A DNA stretch of 64,000 nucleotides from Pseudoalteromonas umbrosa. GTDB taxonomy: Bacteria; Pseudomonadota; Gammaproteobacteria; Enterobacterales; Alteromonadaceae. Below, piece by piece: positions 17,848-26,445 of the stretch (within the stretch, counting starts at the first letter, position 1; each line of letters starts with the position of its first letter). A program made the position numbers and the translations under genes. The notes beneath the pieces are model-generated. The model was not told the origin of the DNA. It did no database searches and saw nothing but the letters and a program-made list of their open reading frames with translations. The stretch spans positions 62,001 to 126,000 of the forward strand of contig NZ_JASJUU010000004.1 of NCBI RefSeq assembly GCF_030125375.1. Direction: 5' to 3'.

Positions 17848-17867
17848 AAATTTGGTATGACCAATTT
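17848..17867. promoter_or_regulatory. PdhR-type operator box, proximal
   Basis: TTGGTATGACCAA at 17852-17864 is a near-perfect match to the known PdhR box (TTGGTnnnACCAA), with A/T flanks extending the symmetry. It lies about 125 bp before the pdhR start and is well placed for pyruvate-responsive autorepression of pdhR-aceEF. Confidence 0.8.
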
Positions 17868-17988
17868 ACCTACCTGGTCACAATATACTAAATGATTAAG
17901 TAAATATTGCTAAGTTTTAAAGACTTACGATGTAACGTAGGGACTTCATACTTAGCTGGTGGATATAACCCAAACTGGCGTGTTATCA

Positions 17989-18738
17989 ATGTCTTTGAAG
18001 ATTAAAGCTGCGAAACTCTCGGATGTGATTTTAGAGCAATTGGAAAACATGATTTTAGAAGGATCATTGCTTCCTGGTGAAAAGCTTCCTCCCGAACGAG
18101 AACTTGCTAAGCAGTTTGAAGTATCCCGCCCGTCGTTAAGAGAGGCGATTCAAAAACTCGAAGCCAAAGGGTTAGTGACGCGTCGCCAAGGTGGCGGCAC
18201 GTACGTTAAAAATCAGCTAGAAGAAGGATTAACTGATCCACTTTTTGACTTGATCAGTAAACACCCTGAGTCTCAGTTTGACTTACTTGAATTCCGTCAT
18301 GCTTTAGAAGGCATCGCTGCTTATTATGCTGCGCTTCGAGGCACAGACAATGACATGGATAAAGTAAAGCAAAGCTATGACAATATCGCTGAGGTGGGGG
18401 ATGATTTAGCCCTAAAAGCCAAAGCAATCAATGCATTTCATTTCACTGTAGCAGAAGCGTCACATAATGTGGTGTTACTGCATCTTGTGAGAGGAATGCA
18501 AACGTTACTTGAGCAAAATGTATTGCAGAACTTAACCGTATTGGTGCAAAAGTCAGATGTGAGCGAACAACTTGCACAGCACCGAGCGGTATTGATGGAT
18601 GCCGTGATCCAAGGTGATCCGGAAAAGGCGAGGCTTGCGAGTAACGCACACCTAGCCTTCATCGAAGAAGCATTACTTGAAGCGGGTAGAGAACGCTCTC
18701 GTATTGAGCGGAGTCTGCGTCGCACTAAGCAGCAATAA
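17989..18738 (+). CDS. pdhR: Pyruvate dehydrogenase complex repressor PdhR
   Basis: This 249-residue GntR-family (FadR subfamily) regulator has an N-terminal winged helix (KLPPERELAKQFEVSRPSLR, then LEAKGLVTRRQGGGT) and an all-helical effector domain. In E. coli, PdhR binds pyruvate and then releases its operators, switching on aceEF-lpd. The start at 17989 (MSLKIKAAKLSDVI) aligns with E. coli PdhR; a GTG at 17959 would add ten unconserved residues. Two palindromic boxes upstream support autoregulation. aceE follows after 102 bp. Confidence 0.93.
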   Translation: MSLKIKAAKLSDVILEQLENMILEGSLLPGEKLPPERELAKQFEVSRPSLREAIQKLEAKGLVTRRQGGGTYVKNQLEEGLTDPLFDLISKHPESQFDLLEFRHALEGIAAYYAALRGTDNDMDKVKQSYDNIAEVGDDLALKAKAINAFHFTVAEASHNVVLLHLVRGMQTLLEQNVLQNLTVLVQKSDVSEQLAQHRAVLMDAVIQGDPEKARLASNAHLAFIEEALLEAGRERSRIERSLRRTKQQ

Positions 18739-18765
18739 GTTAGGTAAATTCGGTCTTTTAAGCAA

Positions 18766-18787
18766 AATCGAGCAATTATGCTTGATT
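18766..18787 (+). other. Hairpin between pdhR and aceE
   Basis: AATCGAGCA (18766-18774) pairs with TGCTTGATT (18779-18787), with one G-U pair and a 4-nt loop. There is no U-tract, so it is more likely an mRNA stability or processing element than a full terminator. It may set aceE expression apart from pdhR. Confidence 0.4.
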
Positions 18788-18840
18788 GCGTCATTGGCGC
18801 ATTGAATAAATTTGCATTTAAAACATAAGGAACACTCCAT

Positions 18841-21507
18841 ATGTCTGAAGTCAATAAGTTTGACGTTGACGCGTTAGAAACCCAAGAGTGGTTACAAGCG
18901 CTTGAGTCAGTTGTTAAAGAAGAAGGCGTAGAACGTGCGCAATTCTTACTTGAGCAAGTGCTAGAGCAAGCCCGCCTAGATGGCGTGGATATGCCTACAG
19001 GTATTACTACAAACTATGTAAATACCATTCCGGCAGGCCAAGAACCAGCATACCCTGGTGATACCACGATTGAACGCCGTATCCGCTCTATCGTGCGTTG
19101 GAATGCGATCATGATCGTACTTCGTGCGTCTAAAAAAGACCTAGAGTTAGGCGGCCACATGGCGTCTTACCAGTCTTCAGCAGCATTTTATGAAATGTGT
19201 TTCAACCACTTCTTCCGTGCGCCAAACGAGAAGGACGGTGGTGATTTAGTTTATTACCAAGGTCATATTTCACCGGGTATCTATGCACGTGCATTCCTTG
19301 AGGGTCGTTTAACTGAAGAGCAGTTAGATAACTTCCGTCAAGAAGTAGACGGTAAAGGTATCTCTTCATACCCTCACCCTAAATTGATGCCTGAGTTCTG
19401 GCAATTCCCAACAGTATCTATGGGTCTTGGTCCAATCGCATCAATCTATCAAGCACGTTTCCTTAAGTACCTAGAAGGTCGTGGTCTTAAAGAGACCAAC
19501 GAGCAGCGCGTATACGCGTTCCTAGGTGATGGTGAGATGGATGAGCCAGAATCACGTGGTGCAATCTCATTTGCAGCTCGTGAGAAGCTAGATAACCTAT
19601 GTTATCTGATCAACTGTAACCTACAGCGTCTTGACGGCCCAGTAATGGGTAACGGTAAGATCATTCAAGAACTTGAAGGCCTATTTAAAGGTGCAGGTTG
19701 GAATGTGATCAAAGTTGTTTGGGGTTCTGGTTGGGATACGCTGCTAGCGAAAGATACAACTGGTAAGCTTCTTCAGCTAATGAACGAAACAATCGACGGT
19801 GATTACCAGACATACAAAGCGAAAGATGGCGCGTATGTACGTGAGCACTTCTTTGGTCGTTACCCAGAGACAGCAGCACTTGTTGCTGATATGACAGATG
19901 ATGACATCTTCGCACTTAAGCGTGGTGGTCATGATACATCTAAACTATATGCAGCTTATAAAGCGGCGCAAGATGAGAAAGGTCGTCCAACGGTTATCCT
20001 AGCTAAGACTGTAAAAGGTTACGGCATGGGTGAAGCTGCGGAAGGTAAAAACATTGCACACCAAGTTAAGAAGATGGACATGTCTAGCGTTGAGCACTTG
20101 CGTTCACGTCTAGGTCTAGAAGATCTGGTTTCTGACGAAGAAATTACCAACTTACCGTACCTAACGCTTAAAGAAGGCTCTGCAGAGTACGAATACCTGC
20201 ACGCACGTCGTAAAGCGCTACACGGTTACACGCCACAGCGTCTACCTAACTTCACACAAGCACTTGAGCTACCAAAATTGGAGCAGTTCAAGCCGCTACT
20301 TGAAGAGCAAAAGCGTGATATCTCAACGACAATGGGTTACGTACGTGCACTAAACATCTTGTTAAAAGACAAGGGTGTTGGCAAAAACATCGTACCAATC
20401 ATTGCGGATGAAGCGCGTACTTTCGGTATGGAAGGTCTATTCCGTCAAATCGGTATTTATAACCCGCACGGTCAGAACTACACACCTCAAGACCGCGACA
20501 TCGTTTCTTACTACAAAGAAGCAACATCAGGTCAGGTACTTCAAGAAGGTATCAACGAGCTAGGTGCAATGTCTTCATGGGTTGCTGCTGCAACATCATA
20601 CAGCACAAATGACCTACCGATGATCCCATTCTACATCTACTACTCTATGTTCGGTTTCCAACGTGTTGGCGACATGGCGTGGATGGCGGGTGACCAACAA
20701 GCGCGTGGTTTCCTATTAGGTGCTACAGCAGGGCGTACAACGCTAAACGGTGAAGGTCTACAGCACGAAGATGGTCACTCGCACATTCAAGCGGGTACGA
20801 TTCCTAACTGTATTTCTTACGACCCAACGTTCGTATTTGAAGTTGCGGTTATCTTGCAAGATGGTATCCGTCGTATGTACGGTCCAGAGCAAGAAAATGT
20901 GTTCTACTACCTAACGCTGATGAACGAAAACTATCACCAGCCAGCAATGCCTGAAGGTGCTGAAGAAGGTATCCGCAAAGGTATCTATAAGCTTGAGTCA
21001 AACGCAGGTGAGAAAGCACATGTACAACTTATGGGTTCAGGCACAATCTTGAACGAAGTACGTAAAGCGGGTGCAATCCTAAGCGAAGAATACGGCATTG
21101 GTTCAGATGTATTCTCTGTGACGTCATTCAACGAGCTTGCTCGTGACGGTCAAGACGCTGAACGTTTCAACATGCTTAACCCTGAAGCGGATGCAAAAGT
21201 ACCTTACATTGCAACTGTACTTGGTGAGTCTCCTGCGATTGCAGCGACCGACTACATGAAGAACTATGCAGATCAAGTACGCGCATTCATGCCAAGCAGC
21301 TCTTACAAGGTACTAGGTACTGACGGTTACGGTCGTTCAGACAGCCGTGAAAACCTACGTCGTCACTTCGAAGTGAACGCAGGTTATGTGGTTGTTGCTG
21401 CACTTAACGAACTTGCTCAACAGGGCAAGGTTGAAAAATCAGTTGTTGCTGACGCTATCAAGAAATTTGATATCGACACAACAAAAGCTAACCCACTTTA
21501 CGCATAA
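18841..21507 (+). CDS. aceE: Pyruvate dehydrogenase E1 component, homodimeric
   Basis: The 888-residue E1 decarboxylates pyruvate using thiamine diphosphate and acetylates the lipoyl groups of E2. The ThDP-binding motif runs from GDGEMDEPES (about 231) to the NCNLQRLDGPV stretch about 30 residues on. Length is one residue more than the E. coli enzyme (887). AAGGA sits 8 nt before the ATG. aceF follows after 11 bp with its own AGAGG, so the two are cotranscribed. Codon choice is strongly biased, as in highly expressed genes. Confidence 0.98.
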   Translation: MSEVNKFDVDALETQEWLQALESVVKEEGVERAQFLLEQVLEQARLDGVDMPTGITTNYVNTIPAGQEPAYPGDTTIERRIRSIVRWNAIMIVLRASKKDLELGGHMASYQSSAAFYEMCFNHFFRAPNEKDGGDLVYYQGHISPGIYARAFLEGRLTEEQLDNFRQEVDGKGISSYPHPKLMPEFWQFPTVSMGLGPIASIYQARFLKYLEGRGLKETNEQRVYAFLGDGEMDEPESRGAISFAAREKLDNLCYLINCNLQRLDGPVMGNGKIIQELEGLFKGAGWNVIKVVWGSGWDTLLAKDTTGKLLQLMNETIDGDYQTYKAKDGAYVREHFFGRYPETAALVADMTDDDIFALKRGGHDTSKLYAAYKAAQDEKGRPTVILAKTVKGYGMGEAAEGKNIAHQVKKMDMSSVEHLRSRLGLEDLVSDEEITNLPYLTLKEGSAEYEYLHARRKALHGYTPQRLPNFTQALELPKLEQFKPLLEEQKRDISTTMGYVRALNILLKDKGVGKNIVPIIADEARTFGMEGLFRQIGIYNPHGQNYTPQDRDIVSYYKEATSGQVLQEGINELGAMSSWVAAATSYSTNDLPMIPFYIYYSMFGFQRVGDMAWMAGDQQARGFLLGATAGRTTLNGEGLQHEDGHSHIQAGTIPNCISYDPTFVFEVAVILQDGIRRMYGPEQENVFYYLTLMNENYHQPAMPEGAEEGIRKGIYKLESNAGEKAHVQLMGSGTILNEVRKAGAILSEEYGIGSDVFSVTSFNELARDGQDAERFNMLNPEADAKVPYIATVLGESPAIAATDYMKNYADQVRAFMPSSSYKVLGTDGYGRSDSRENLRRHFEVNAGYVVVAALNELAQQGKVEKSVVADAIKKFDIDTTKANPLYA

Positions 21508-21518
21508 GAGGCAAAAAC

Positions 21519-23426
21519 ATGTCAATTGAAATTCATGTTCCAGATATTGGTGCCGATGAGGTTGAAGTAACCGAGCTCCTAGTAAGCGTAGGTGACACGG
21601 TTGAAGTGGATCAGTCATTGATCACAGTTGAAGGCGATAAAGCTTCAATGGAAGTACCAGCAGCTGCTGCGGGTACTGTTAAAGAAATCAAAGTTGTTGA
21701 AGGTGATAAAGTTTCAACAGGTTCTTTGATTATGATTTTTGACGCGGCCGGTGCAGAAGCGCCAGCGGCTCCTGCTGCAGCGCCAGCACCTGCTGCAGCG
21801 CCAGCACCTGCGGCACCAGCTGCGGCAGAGCTTAAAGAAGTACACGTACCAGATATTGGTGGCGACGAAGTTGAAGTGACTGAGATCATGGTTGCTGTGG
21901 GCGACGCAGTTGAAGCTGACCAGTCAATCTTAAACGTAGAAGGCGACAAGGCTTCTATGGAAGTACCAGCACCATTTGCAGGTACTGTGAAAGAAATCAA
22001 AGTGGAAGTTGGCGGTAAAGTGTCAACAGGCTCTTTGGTATTTGTATTTGAAGTTGCAGGCAGTGCGCCAGCAGCGGCTCCTGTTGAAGCTGCACCTGCG
22101 CCAGCGACGGCACCTGCTGCGGTAGCAGAAGCGAAAGAAGTACACGTACCAGATATCGGCGGTGACGAAGTTGAAGTGACTGAAATCATGGTATCTGTCG
22201 GTGATTCAATCGAAGAAGAGCAATCTCTTATCACTGTAGAAGGCGATAAGGCTTCTATGGAAGTACCTGCACCATTTGCAGGTACTGTGAAAGAGATCAA
22301 AGTAAATGCTGGCGATAAAGTATCGACAGGCTCTTTAATCTTCGTATTTGAAACAGCTGGCAGTGCACCAGCGGCAGCAGCACCTGTAGCTGCGCCGGCA
22401 CCAACAGCAGCGCCAGCCGCGGCTCCTGCAGCAAAACCTGCACCGGCAGCTGCCCCTGCATCTGCACAAAAAGATGAATTTGTTGCCAACGATCAGTACG
22501 CACACGCATCACCAGTTGTACGTCGTCTAGCTCGTGAGTTTGGTGTAAACCTAGCGCGCGTTAAAGCCACGGGTCGTAAGAACCGTGTTGTTAAAGAAGA
22601 CGTTCAGAACTATGTGAAAGAGCTAGTGAAGCAAGTTGAATCAGGTCAGCTATCTAAAGGTGGTAATACTGGTGGCGGCGAGCTTGGTCTAATTCCTTGG
22701 CCGAAAGTAGACTTCAGCAAGTTTGGTGAAGTTGAAGAGAAGAAGCTATCTCGTATTCAAAAGATCTCTGGTGCAAACCTACATCGTAACTGGGTACAAA
22801 TCCCTCATGTTACACAGTTTGACGAAGCCGACATCACGACACTAGAAGCGTTCCGTAAAGAGCAAAATGTGCTGGCTGAGAAGAAGAAAATGGGTGTGAA
22901 AATCACGCCATTGGTCTTCGTAATGAAAGCAGCTGCAAAAGCACTTGAAGAGTTCCCAACGTTTAACTCTTCACTATCAGAAGACGGTGAGAGCCTAATT
23001 CTGAAGAAATACGTGAACATCGGTGTGGCGGTTGATACGCCAAATGGCTTGGTTGTTCCTGTATTCAAAGACGTGAACAAAAAAGGCATCATCGAACTTT
23101 CTCGTGAACTGATGGAAGTGTCTAAGAAAGCACGTGACGGTAAGCTTACTGCTGCTGACATGCAAGGCGGTTGTTTCACAATCTCGAGCCTTGGTGGTAT
23201 CGGTGGTACGTCATTTACGCCAATCGTGAATGCACCAGAAGTGGCAATCTTAGGTGTATCTAAGTCTGAGATGAAGCCGAAATGGAATGGTAAAGAGTTT
23301 GAGCCGCGCTTAATGGTGCCGCTAAGCTGTTCATACGACCACCGTGTAATTGACGGGGCGCTTGCAGCACGCTTTACTGTGACACTTGCAAACTACCTGA
23401 GCGATATTCGTCAGCTAGTGATGTAA
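21519..23426 (+). CDS. aceF: Pyruvate dehydrogenase E2, dihydrolipoyl acetyltransferase
   Basis: The 635-residue E2 core carries three tandem lipoyl domains with lipoylatable lysines K41, K144 and K244, each in EGDKASMEVP. They are joined by Ala/Pro-rich swinging linkers (about 78-104, 180-203 and 280-317). A peripheral-subunit-binding domain (about 327-366, ASPVVRRLAREFGVNL) and the catalytic acetyltransferase domain (about 400-635, with SYDHRVIDGA near the C-terminus) follow. Domains 2 and 3 repeat with an exact 100-residue period and near-identical DNA, showing recent duplication or gene conversion. It transfers acetyl groups to CoA. Confidence 0.98.
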   Translation: MSIEIHVPDIGADEVEVTELLVSVGDTVEVDQSLITVEGDKASMEVPAAAAGTVKEIKVVEGDKVSTGSLIMIFDAAGAEAPAAPAAAPAPAAAPAPAAPAAAELKEVHVPDIGGDEVEVTEIMVAVGDAVEADQSILNVEGDKASMEVPAPFAGTVKEIKVEVGGKVSTGSLVFVFEVAGSAPAAAPVEAAPAPATAPAAVAEAKEVHVPDIGGDEVEVTEIMVSVGDSIEEEQSLITVEGDKASMEVPAPFAGTVKEIKVNAGDKVSTGSLIFVFETAGSAPAAAAPVAAPAPTAAPAAAPAAKPAPAAAPASAQKDEFVANDQYAHASPVVRRLAREFGVNLARVKATGRKNRVVKEDVQNYVKELVKQVESGQLSKGGNTGGGELGLIPWPKVDFSKFGEVEEKKLSRIQKISGANLHRNWVQIPHVTQFDEADITTLEAFRKEQNVLAEKKKMGVKITPLVFVMKAAAKALEEFPTFNSSLSEDGESLILKKYVNIGVAVDTPNGLVVPVFKDVNKKGIIELSRELMEVSKKARDGKLTAADMQGGCFTISSLGGIGGTSFTPIVNAPEVAILGVSKSEMKPKWNGKEFEPRLMVPLSCSYDHRVIDGALAARFTVTLANYLSDIRQLVM

Positions 23427-23433
23427 GATGAAT

Positions 23434-23465
23434 CAAAACCGCTCAACCTAAGTTGTGCGGTTTTG
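23434..23465 (+). terminator. Strong intrinsic terminator after aceF
   Basis: CAAAACCGC-T-CAAC pairs with GTTG-T-GCGGTTTTG around a 4-nt loop, a long stem with one T-T mismatch; a T-rich run follows (23471-23475). It lies 7 bp after the aceF stop and separates aceF from lpd. Confidence 0.85.
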
Positions 23466-23477
23466 TTGTATTTTTAG

Positions 23478-23504
23478 TGTCCTGTCTGATAATTGGACGG
23501 GACA
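23478..23504. promoter_or_regulatory. Inverted repeat in the lpd upstream region
   Basis: TGTCCTGTC (23478-23486) pairs with GACGGGACA (23496-23504), with one G-T pair and a 9-nt spacer, about 140 bp before lpd. It could be an operator of a separate lpd promoter or an RNA stem; no known motif is matched. Confidence 0.35.
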
Positions 23505-23644
23505 TTAGTGAGTGCGAATGATACACTTTCGCGCACAAAAAACTCTCTCTGTTGGATTTGCCCTAATTTGGCGACCGGCAGGCAAATTGGGTGCGGATAC
23601 TCAGTTGAGTAGAGTCCCGTTCGAATAATAGTTAAGGTAATAAC

Positions 23645-25069
23645 ATGAGCAACGAAATCAAAACTCAAGTTGTTGTACTAGGCGGTGGTCCTGGTGGTTA
23701 CTCTGCAGCATTCCGTGCAGCAGACCTAGGTTTAGATGTTACATTGATTGAATCCCGCGATACCCTAGGTGGTGTTTGCTTGAACGTAGGTTGTATTCCT
23801 TCAAAAGCACTTCTTCACGTCGCTAAGGTTATCGACGATGCAGCTGAAATGGCTTCTCACGGTGTAACTTTCGGTGCTCCACAAATCGATTTAGATAAAA
23901 TCCGTACTTGGAAAGAGTCTGTAATCGGTCAACTTACTGGCGGCCTAGCTGGTATGTCTAAAATGCGTAAAGTTAACGTAGTTAACGGTTACGGTAAATT
24001 CACAGGTTCCAACACCATCGCAGTTGAAGGCGCTGACGGCACTAAGACAGTGACGTTTGACAATGCAATCATCGCAGCTGGTTCACAACCAGTAAGCCTT
24101 CCGTTCATCCCACAAGATGAGCGTATCATTGATTCAACTGGTGCACTTGAGCTTAAAGACGTTCCTGGCAAACTACTTGTACTAGGTGGTGGTATCATCG
24201 GTCTTGAGATGGGTACTGTTTACCGTGCGCTAGGTTCAGAGATCGACGTTGTTGAATTCGCTGATCAGCTAGTACCTGCTGCTGACAAAGACATCATCAA
24301 GGTTTACCAGAAGTACGTTAAGAACAAGTTCAACGTAATGCTTTCTACGAAAGTAGTTGCTGTTGAAGCGAAAGAAGACGGTATCTACGTTTCATTCGAA
24401 GGTAAGCAAGCACCTGAAGGTCAAGTGCGTTACGACAAAGTATTGGTTGCTGTTGGTCGTACACCAAACGGTAAGCTACTTGACGCTGACAAAGCTGGCG
24501 TTGCAGTTGATGAGCGTGGCTTCATCAACACAGACAAGCAAATGAAAACGAACGTTGACCACATCTTCGCGATTGGTGACATCGTTGGTCAGCCTATGCT
24601 TGCGCACAAAGCGGTACACGAAGCACACGTTGCTGCAGAAGTTATCTCTGGTAAGAAGCACTACTTCGATCCTAAGTGTATCCCTTCAATCGCTTACACA
24701 GATCCAGAAATTGCATGGGTTGGTGTAACTGAGAAAGAAGCGAAAGAGCAAGGTCTTAAGATTGAAACCGCGGTATTCCCGTGGGCAGCATCTGGCCGTG
24801 CAATCGCTTCAGCACGCACTGAAGGTCAAACTAAGCTTATCTTTGATAAAGAGTCAGGCCGTGTTATCGGTGGTGCAATGGTTGGTATCAACGCAGGCGA
24901 AATGCTTGGTGAGATCGGCCTAGCGGTAGAAATGGGTGCAGACGCAGAAGATGTGGCACTGACTATCCACGCTCACCCAACATTGAACGAGTCAATCGGT
25001 CTAGCTGCTGAAATTTTCGAAGGTTCAATCACTGACCTTCCAAACAAAAAAGCAGTTAAGAAGAAGTAA
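23645..25069 (+). CDS. lpdA: Dihydrolipoyl dehydrogenase (E3 / glycine cleavage L-protein)
   Basis: This 474-residue FAD enzyme reoxidises dihydrolipoyl groups with NAD+. It serves pyruvate dehydrogenase, 2-oxoglutarate dehydrogenase and the glycine cleavage system. Visible features are the FAD motif VVLGGGPGGYSAA, the redox disulfide in GGVCLNVGCIPSKAL, the NAD motif LGGGIIGLEMG, and the C-terminal active-site HAHPTLNES. AAGG lies before the ATG. The 218-bp gap and the terminator upstream argue for its own promoter, so E3 can be made independently of E1/E2. Confidence 0.98.
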   Translation: MSNEIKTQVVVLGGGPGGYSAAFRAADLGLDVTLIESRDTLGGVCLNVGCIPSKALLHVAKVIDDAAEMASHGVTFGAPQIDLDKIRTWKESVIGQLTGGLAGMSKMRKVNVVNGYGKFTGSNTIAVEGADGTKTVTFDNAIIAAGSQPVSLPFIPQDERIIDSTGALELKDVPGKLLVLGGGIIGLEMGTVYRALGSEIDVVEFADQLVPAADKDIIKVYQKYVKNKFNVMLSTKVVAVEAKEDGIYVSFEGKQAPEGQVRYDKVLVAVGRTPNGKLLDADKAGVAVDERGFINTDKQMKTNVDHIFAIGDIVGQPMLAHKAVHEAHVAAEVISGKKHYFDPKCIPSIAYTDPEIAWVGVTEKEAKEQGLKIETAVFPWAASGRAIASARTEGQTKLIFDKESGRVIGGAMVGINAGEMLGEIGLAVEMGADAEDVALTIHAHPTLNESIGLAAEIFEGSITDLPNKKAVKKK

Positions 25070-25090
25070 TTTACACTTCTTTTTAAATTG

Positions 25091-25118
25091 AAAAAACCCG
25101 GCAATTGTCGGGTTTTTT
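25091..25118 (+). terminator. Intrinsic terminator of lpdA
   Basis: The 10-bp stem 25091-25100/25109-25118 (AAAAAACCCG and its complement) with an 8-nt loop ends in six T, 21 bp after lpdA. Confidence 0.93.
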
Positions 25119-25208
25119 GTTTGTTAAACGGGTGTATCGTTGTGAAAAGTGAGCTCCGATATGCTTATAAGCACGCTCAGCCATCTTTGTTCAACCCACT
25201 TAATACGC

Positions 25209-25604
25209 TCAAGCGGTCACTGTGACATTCGATTGCAGCGGATAACCTTGATACTCTTTGAGCACGGCTAAAAAGCTTTCTAGCTCACCGGTATCACTCC
25301 CTCTACTTTGCTCAAAGGCGATTTCGTTTTCAATTTGTGCTAAAAAATTCCTACTGCCAGAACTTTGGAGTTCACCATCAACCAATTTAAAGGTGTCATG
25401 AGGGAGCCTGAACAGCAGTCTATCATCACCTGTTGTCTGTATCAGTGCATTGAGCTCATTCATGTCGATATTGCTCATATCTATGGCTTTTGTATTGATC
25501 GACTGTGGTGTGGTGTTTTGAGGTAGTGTATTGCTATGTTGCGTTTTTCCCTTTCTATGGTGGTTCGTTGGGGCATATGCAGTGTATGAGCCATCAATTT
25601 TCAT
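25209..25604 (-). CDS. Hypothetical protein, 131 residues
   Basis: No family is recognised. The first 45 residues are polar and probably disordered (His, Asn, Thr and Gln rich). Residues about 46-120 look like a folded helical acidic segment (NIDMNELNALIQTTGDDRLL, later EIAFEQSRGSDTGELESFL). There is no signal peptide, transmembrane helix or cysteine. It is convergent with lpdA and lies on the same strand as the peptide gene further upstream. Codon use looks ordinary, which supports a real gene, but this is only moderate evidence. Confidence 0.5.
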   Translation of the reverse strand: MKIDGSYTAYAPTNHHRKGKTQHSNTLPQNTTPQSINTKAIDMSNIDMNELNALIQTTGDDRLLFRLPHDTFKLVDGELQSSGSRNFLAQIENEIAFEQSRGSDTGELESFLAVLKEYQGYPLQSNVTVTA

Positions 25605-26034
25605 CTTGTTTCCTTACCCTTGTGTCGTTATTGCTTTAGATAAGCAAGATGCGTACACAAACTTCATTACGCTATTTATATTTAATGATTTATGTTCATA
25701 AGTTTGACTGGGTGTGAGTTTTAACGAAACTCAGGGGCATATTTGATTAGCAAGGCTCTCTTTTATATAACGGTGCGGAAAAGATTAACTGTAACTATGG
25801 TAGGTGTTGAATGTATCTATAAGGCGATATTTTAATGCTTTGGTACATTCTATGCAGTCACTTAAATTAAGACATAAGCGGTAAGAAATATATGTGAGAA
25901 AGATAATACTCAACATAGAAAGTGTCTAAATTTAATACTCTTCCTGCTGAAAAATGAAAGCTAATAGTAGCTAATTTTAAAACTAGCTAATAAAAGAAAT
26001 TAGCTAAGTGATTAGTAGTGATTACAAGGAGTTT

Positions 26035-26124
26035 AAGGGGGGGGTTACTGATAGTGTTGCTAGCACCAGCAATTGCGTAAGTTTTCTCTTTGCTTAGATT
26101 TTATTATTTTGATTTTTATTTTAT
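26035..26124 (-). pseudogene. Decayed copy of the double-glycine leader peptide gene
   Basis: On the minus strand from 26100 the frame reads NLSKEKTYAIAGAS, clearly related to DLSKKQTHQIAGGT of the intact gene 238 bp away. Two consecutive TAA codons lie just upstream in frame, the expected start codon is absent (ATA where ATG would be), several leader codons are missing, and the cleavage-site GG has become GA. A run of eight C follows in the core region (26037-26044 as G on the plus strand). It cannot encode a functional precursor as it stands. Confidence 0.65.
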
Positions 26125-26192
26125 ATGGCTATATTGTTGGTAATGAGGTTTTAATGGGCTTTTTAATTTTTATGAGTTTATTTTTTTAGTTA

Positions 26193-26235
26193 TTATCTAA
26201 TTAGTAGCTAATTTAAATAACTAGCTACTAAGATA
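26193..26235. repeat. Palindrome downstream of the leader peptide gene
   Basis: TTAGTAGCTA (26201-26210) is a perfect 10-bp inverted match of TAGCTACTAA (26222-26231), extended outward by TTATC/GATAA with a short bulge; the loop is 11 nt and AT-only. A related but less perfect copy lies at 25966-26007. It could form a stable 3' mRNA hairpin, but no U-tract follows on the minus strand. Confidence 0.6.
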
Positions 26236-26252
26236 ATTAACTAATTAATTTT

Positions 26253-26390
26253 TTATTTTAGTACGCATTTAAAGTAAAAGTTTGTTTCGCCAATTGTAGT
26301 ACCGCCAGCAATTTGATGAGTTTGCTTTTTGCTAAGATCTTTATTGTTAGAAAGTTCTTTTACTTTCTTTTTAGTCAATTTTAATTTCAT
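26253..26390 (-). CDS. Small double-glycine-leader peptide precursor (RiPP or bacteriocin-like), 45 aa
   Basis: The frame begins MKLKLTKKKVKELSNNKDLS and runs into KKQTHQIAGG, a basic amphipathic leader ending in a double glycine at residues 29-30. The predicted 15-residue core is TTIGETNFYFKCVLK with one cysteine. Leaders of this shape direct export and cleavage by C39-peptidase ABC transporters or mark peptides for modification. A good Shine-Dalgarno (AAGGA, about 9 nt before the ATG) and a near-consensus promoter support expression. No transporter or maturation enzyme is encoded nearby, so any partner must be elsewhere. The identification rests on leader form, not on a named family. Confidence 0.72.
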   Translation of the reverse strand: MKLKLTKKKVKELSNNKDLSKKQTHQIAGGTTIGETNFYFKCVLK

Positions 26391-26419
26391 TGTTAATTTT
26401 CCTTTTAAACTATTGTTTT

Positions 26420-26438
26420 CTCACCTTGGGTTGGTGAG
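26420..26438 (-). other. 5' UTR hairpin of the leader peptide gene
   Basis: CTCACC (26420-26425) and GGTGAG (26433-26438) form a perfect 6-bp stem with a 7-nt loop. It lies between the -10 box and the ribosome binding site on the minus strand, where it could affect mRNA stability or translation. Confidence 0.45.
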
Positions 26439-26445
26439 TATTTAA

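Larger units (their letters stand above)
25962..26345. repeat. Imperfect tandem duplication, offset about 238 bp
   Basis: Two copies can be lined up at the same offset: AGTAGCTAATTT...ACTAGCTA starting at 25966 and again at 26203, and the leader-end sequence CCAGCAATT at 26066 and again at 26305. Each copy holds a TAGCTA-rich palindrome followed (in minus-strand terms, preceded) by a double-glycine-type leader sequence. The right copy is intact and the left copy is decayed. Confidence 0.65.

Noticed and set aside
21611..22489. 292-codon minus-strand open frame rich in Ala, Ser and Thr
   Set aside because: It is the antisense shadow of the aceF lipoyl domains and Ala/Pro linkers; its repeats simply mirror them, and it has no ribosome binding site.
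25962..26345. CRISPR array
   Set aside because: There are only two imperfect copies about 238 bp apart, without regular short spacers, and no cas gene nearby.
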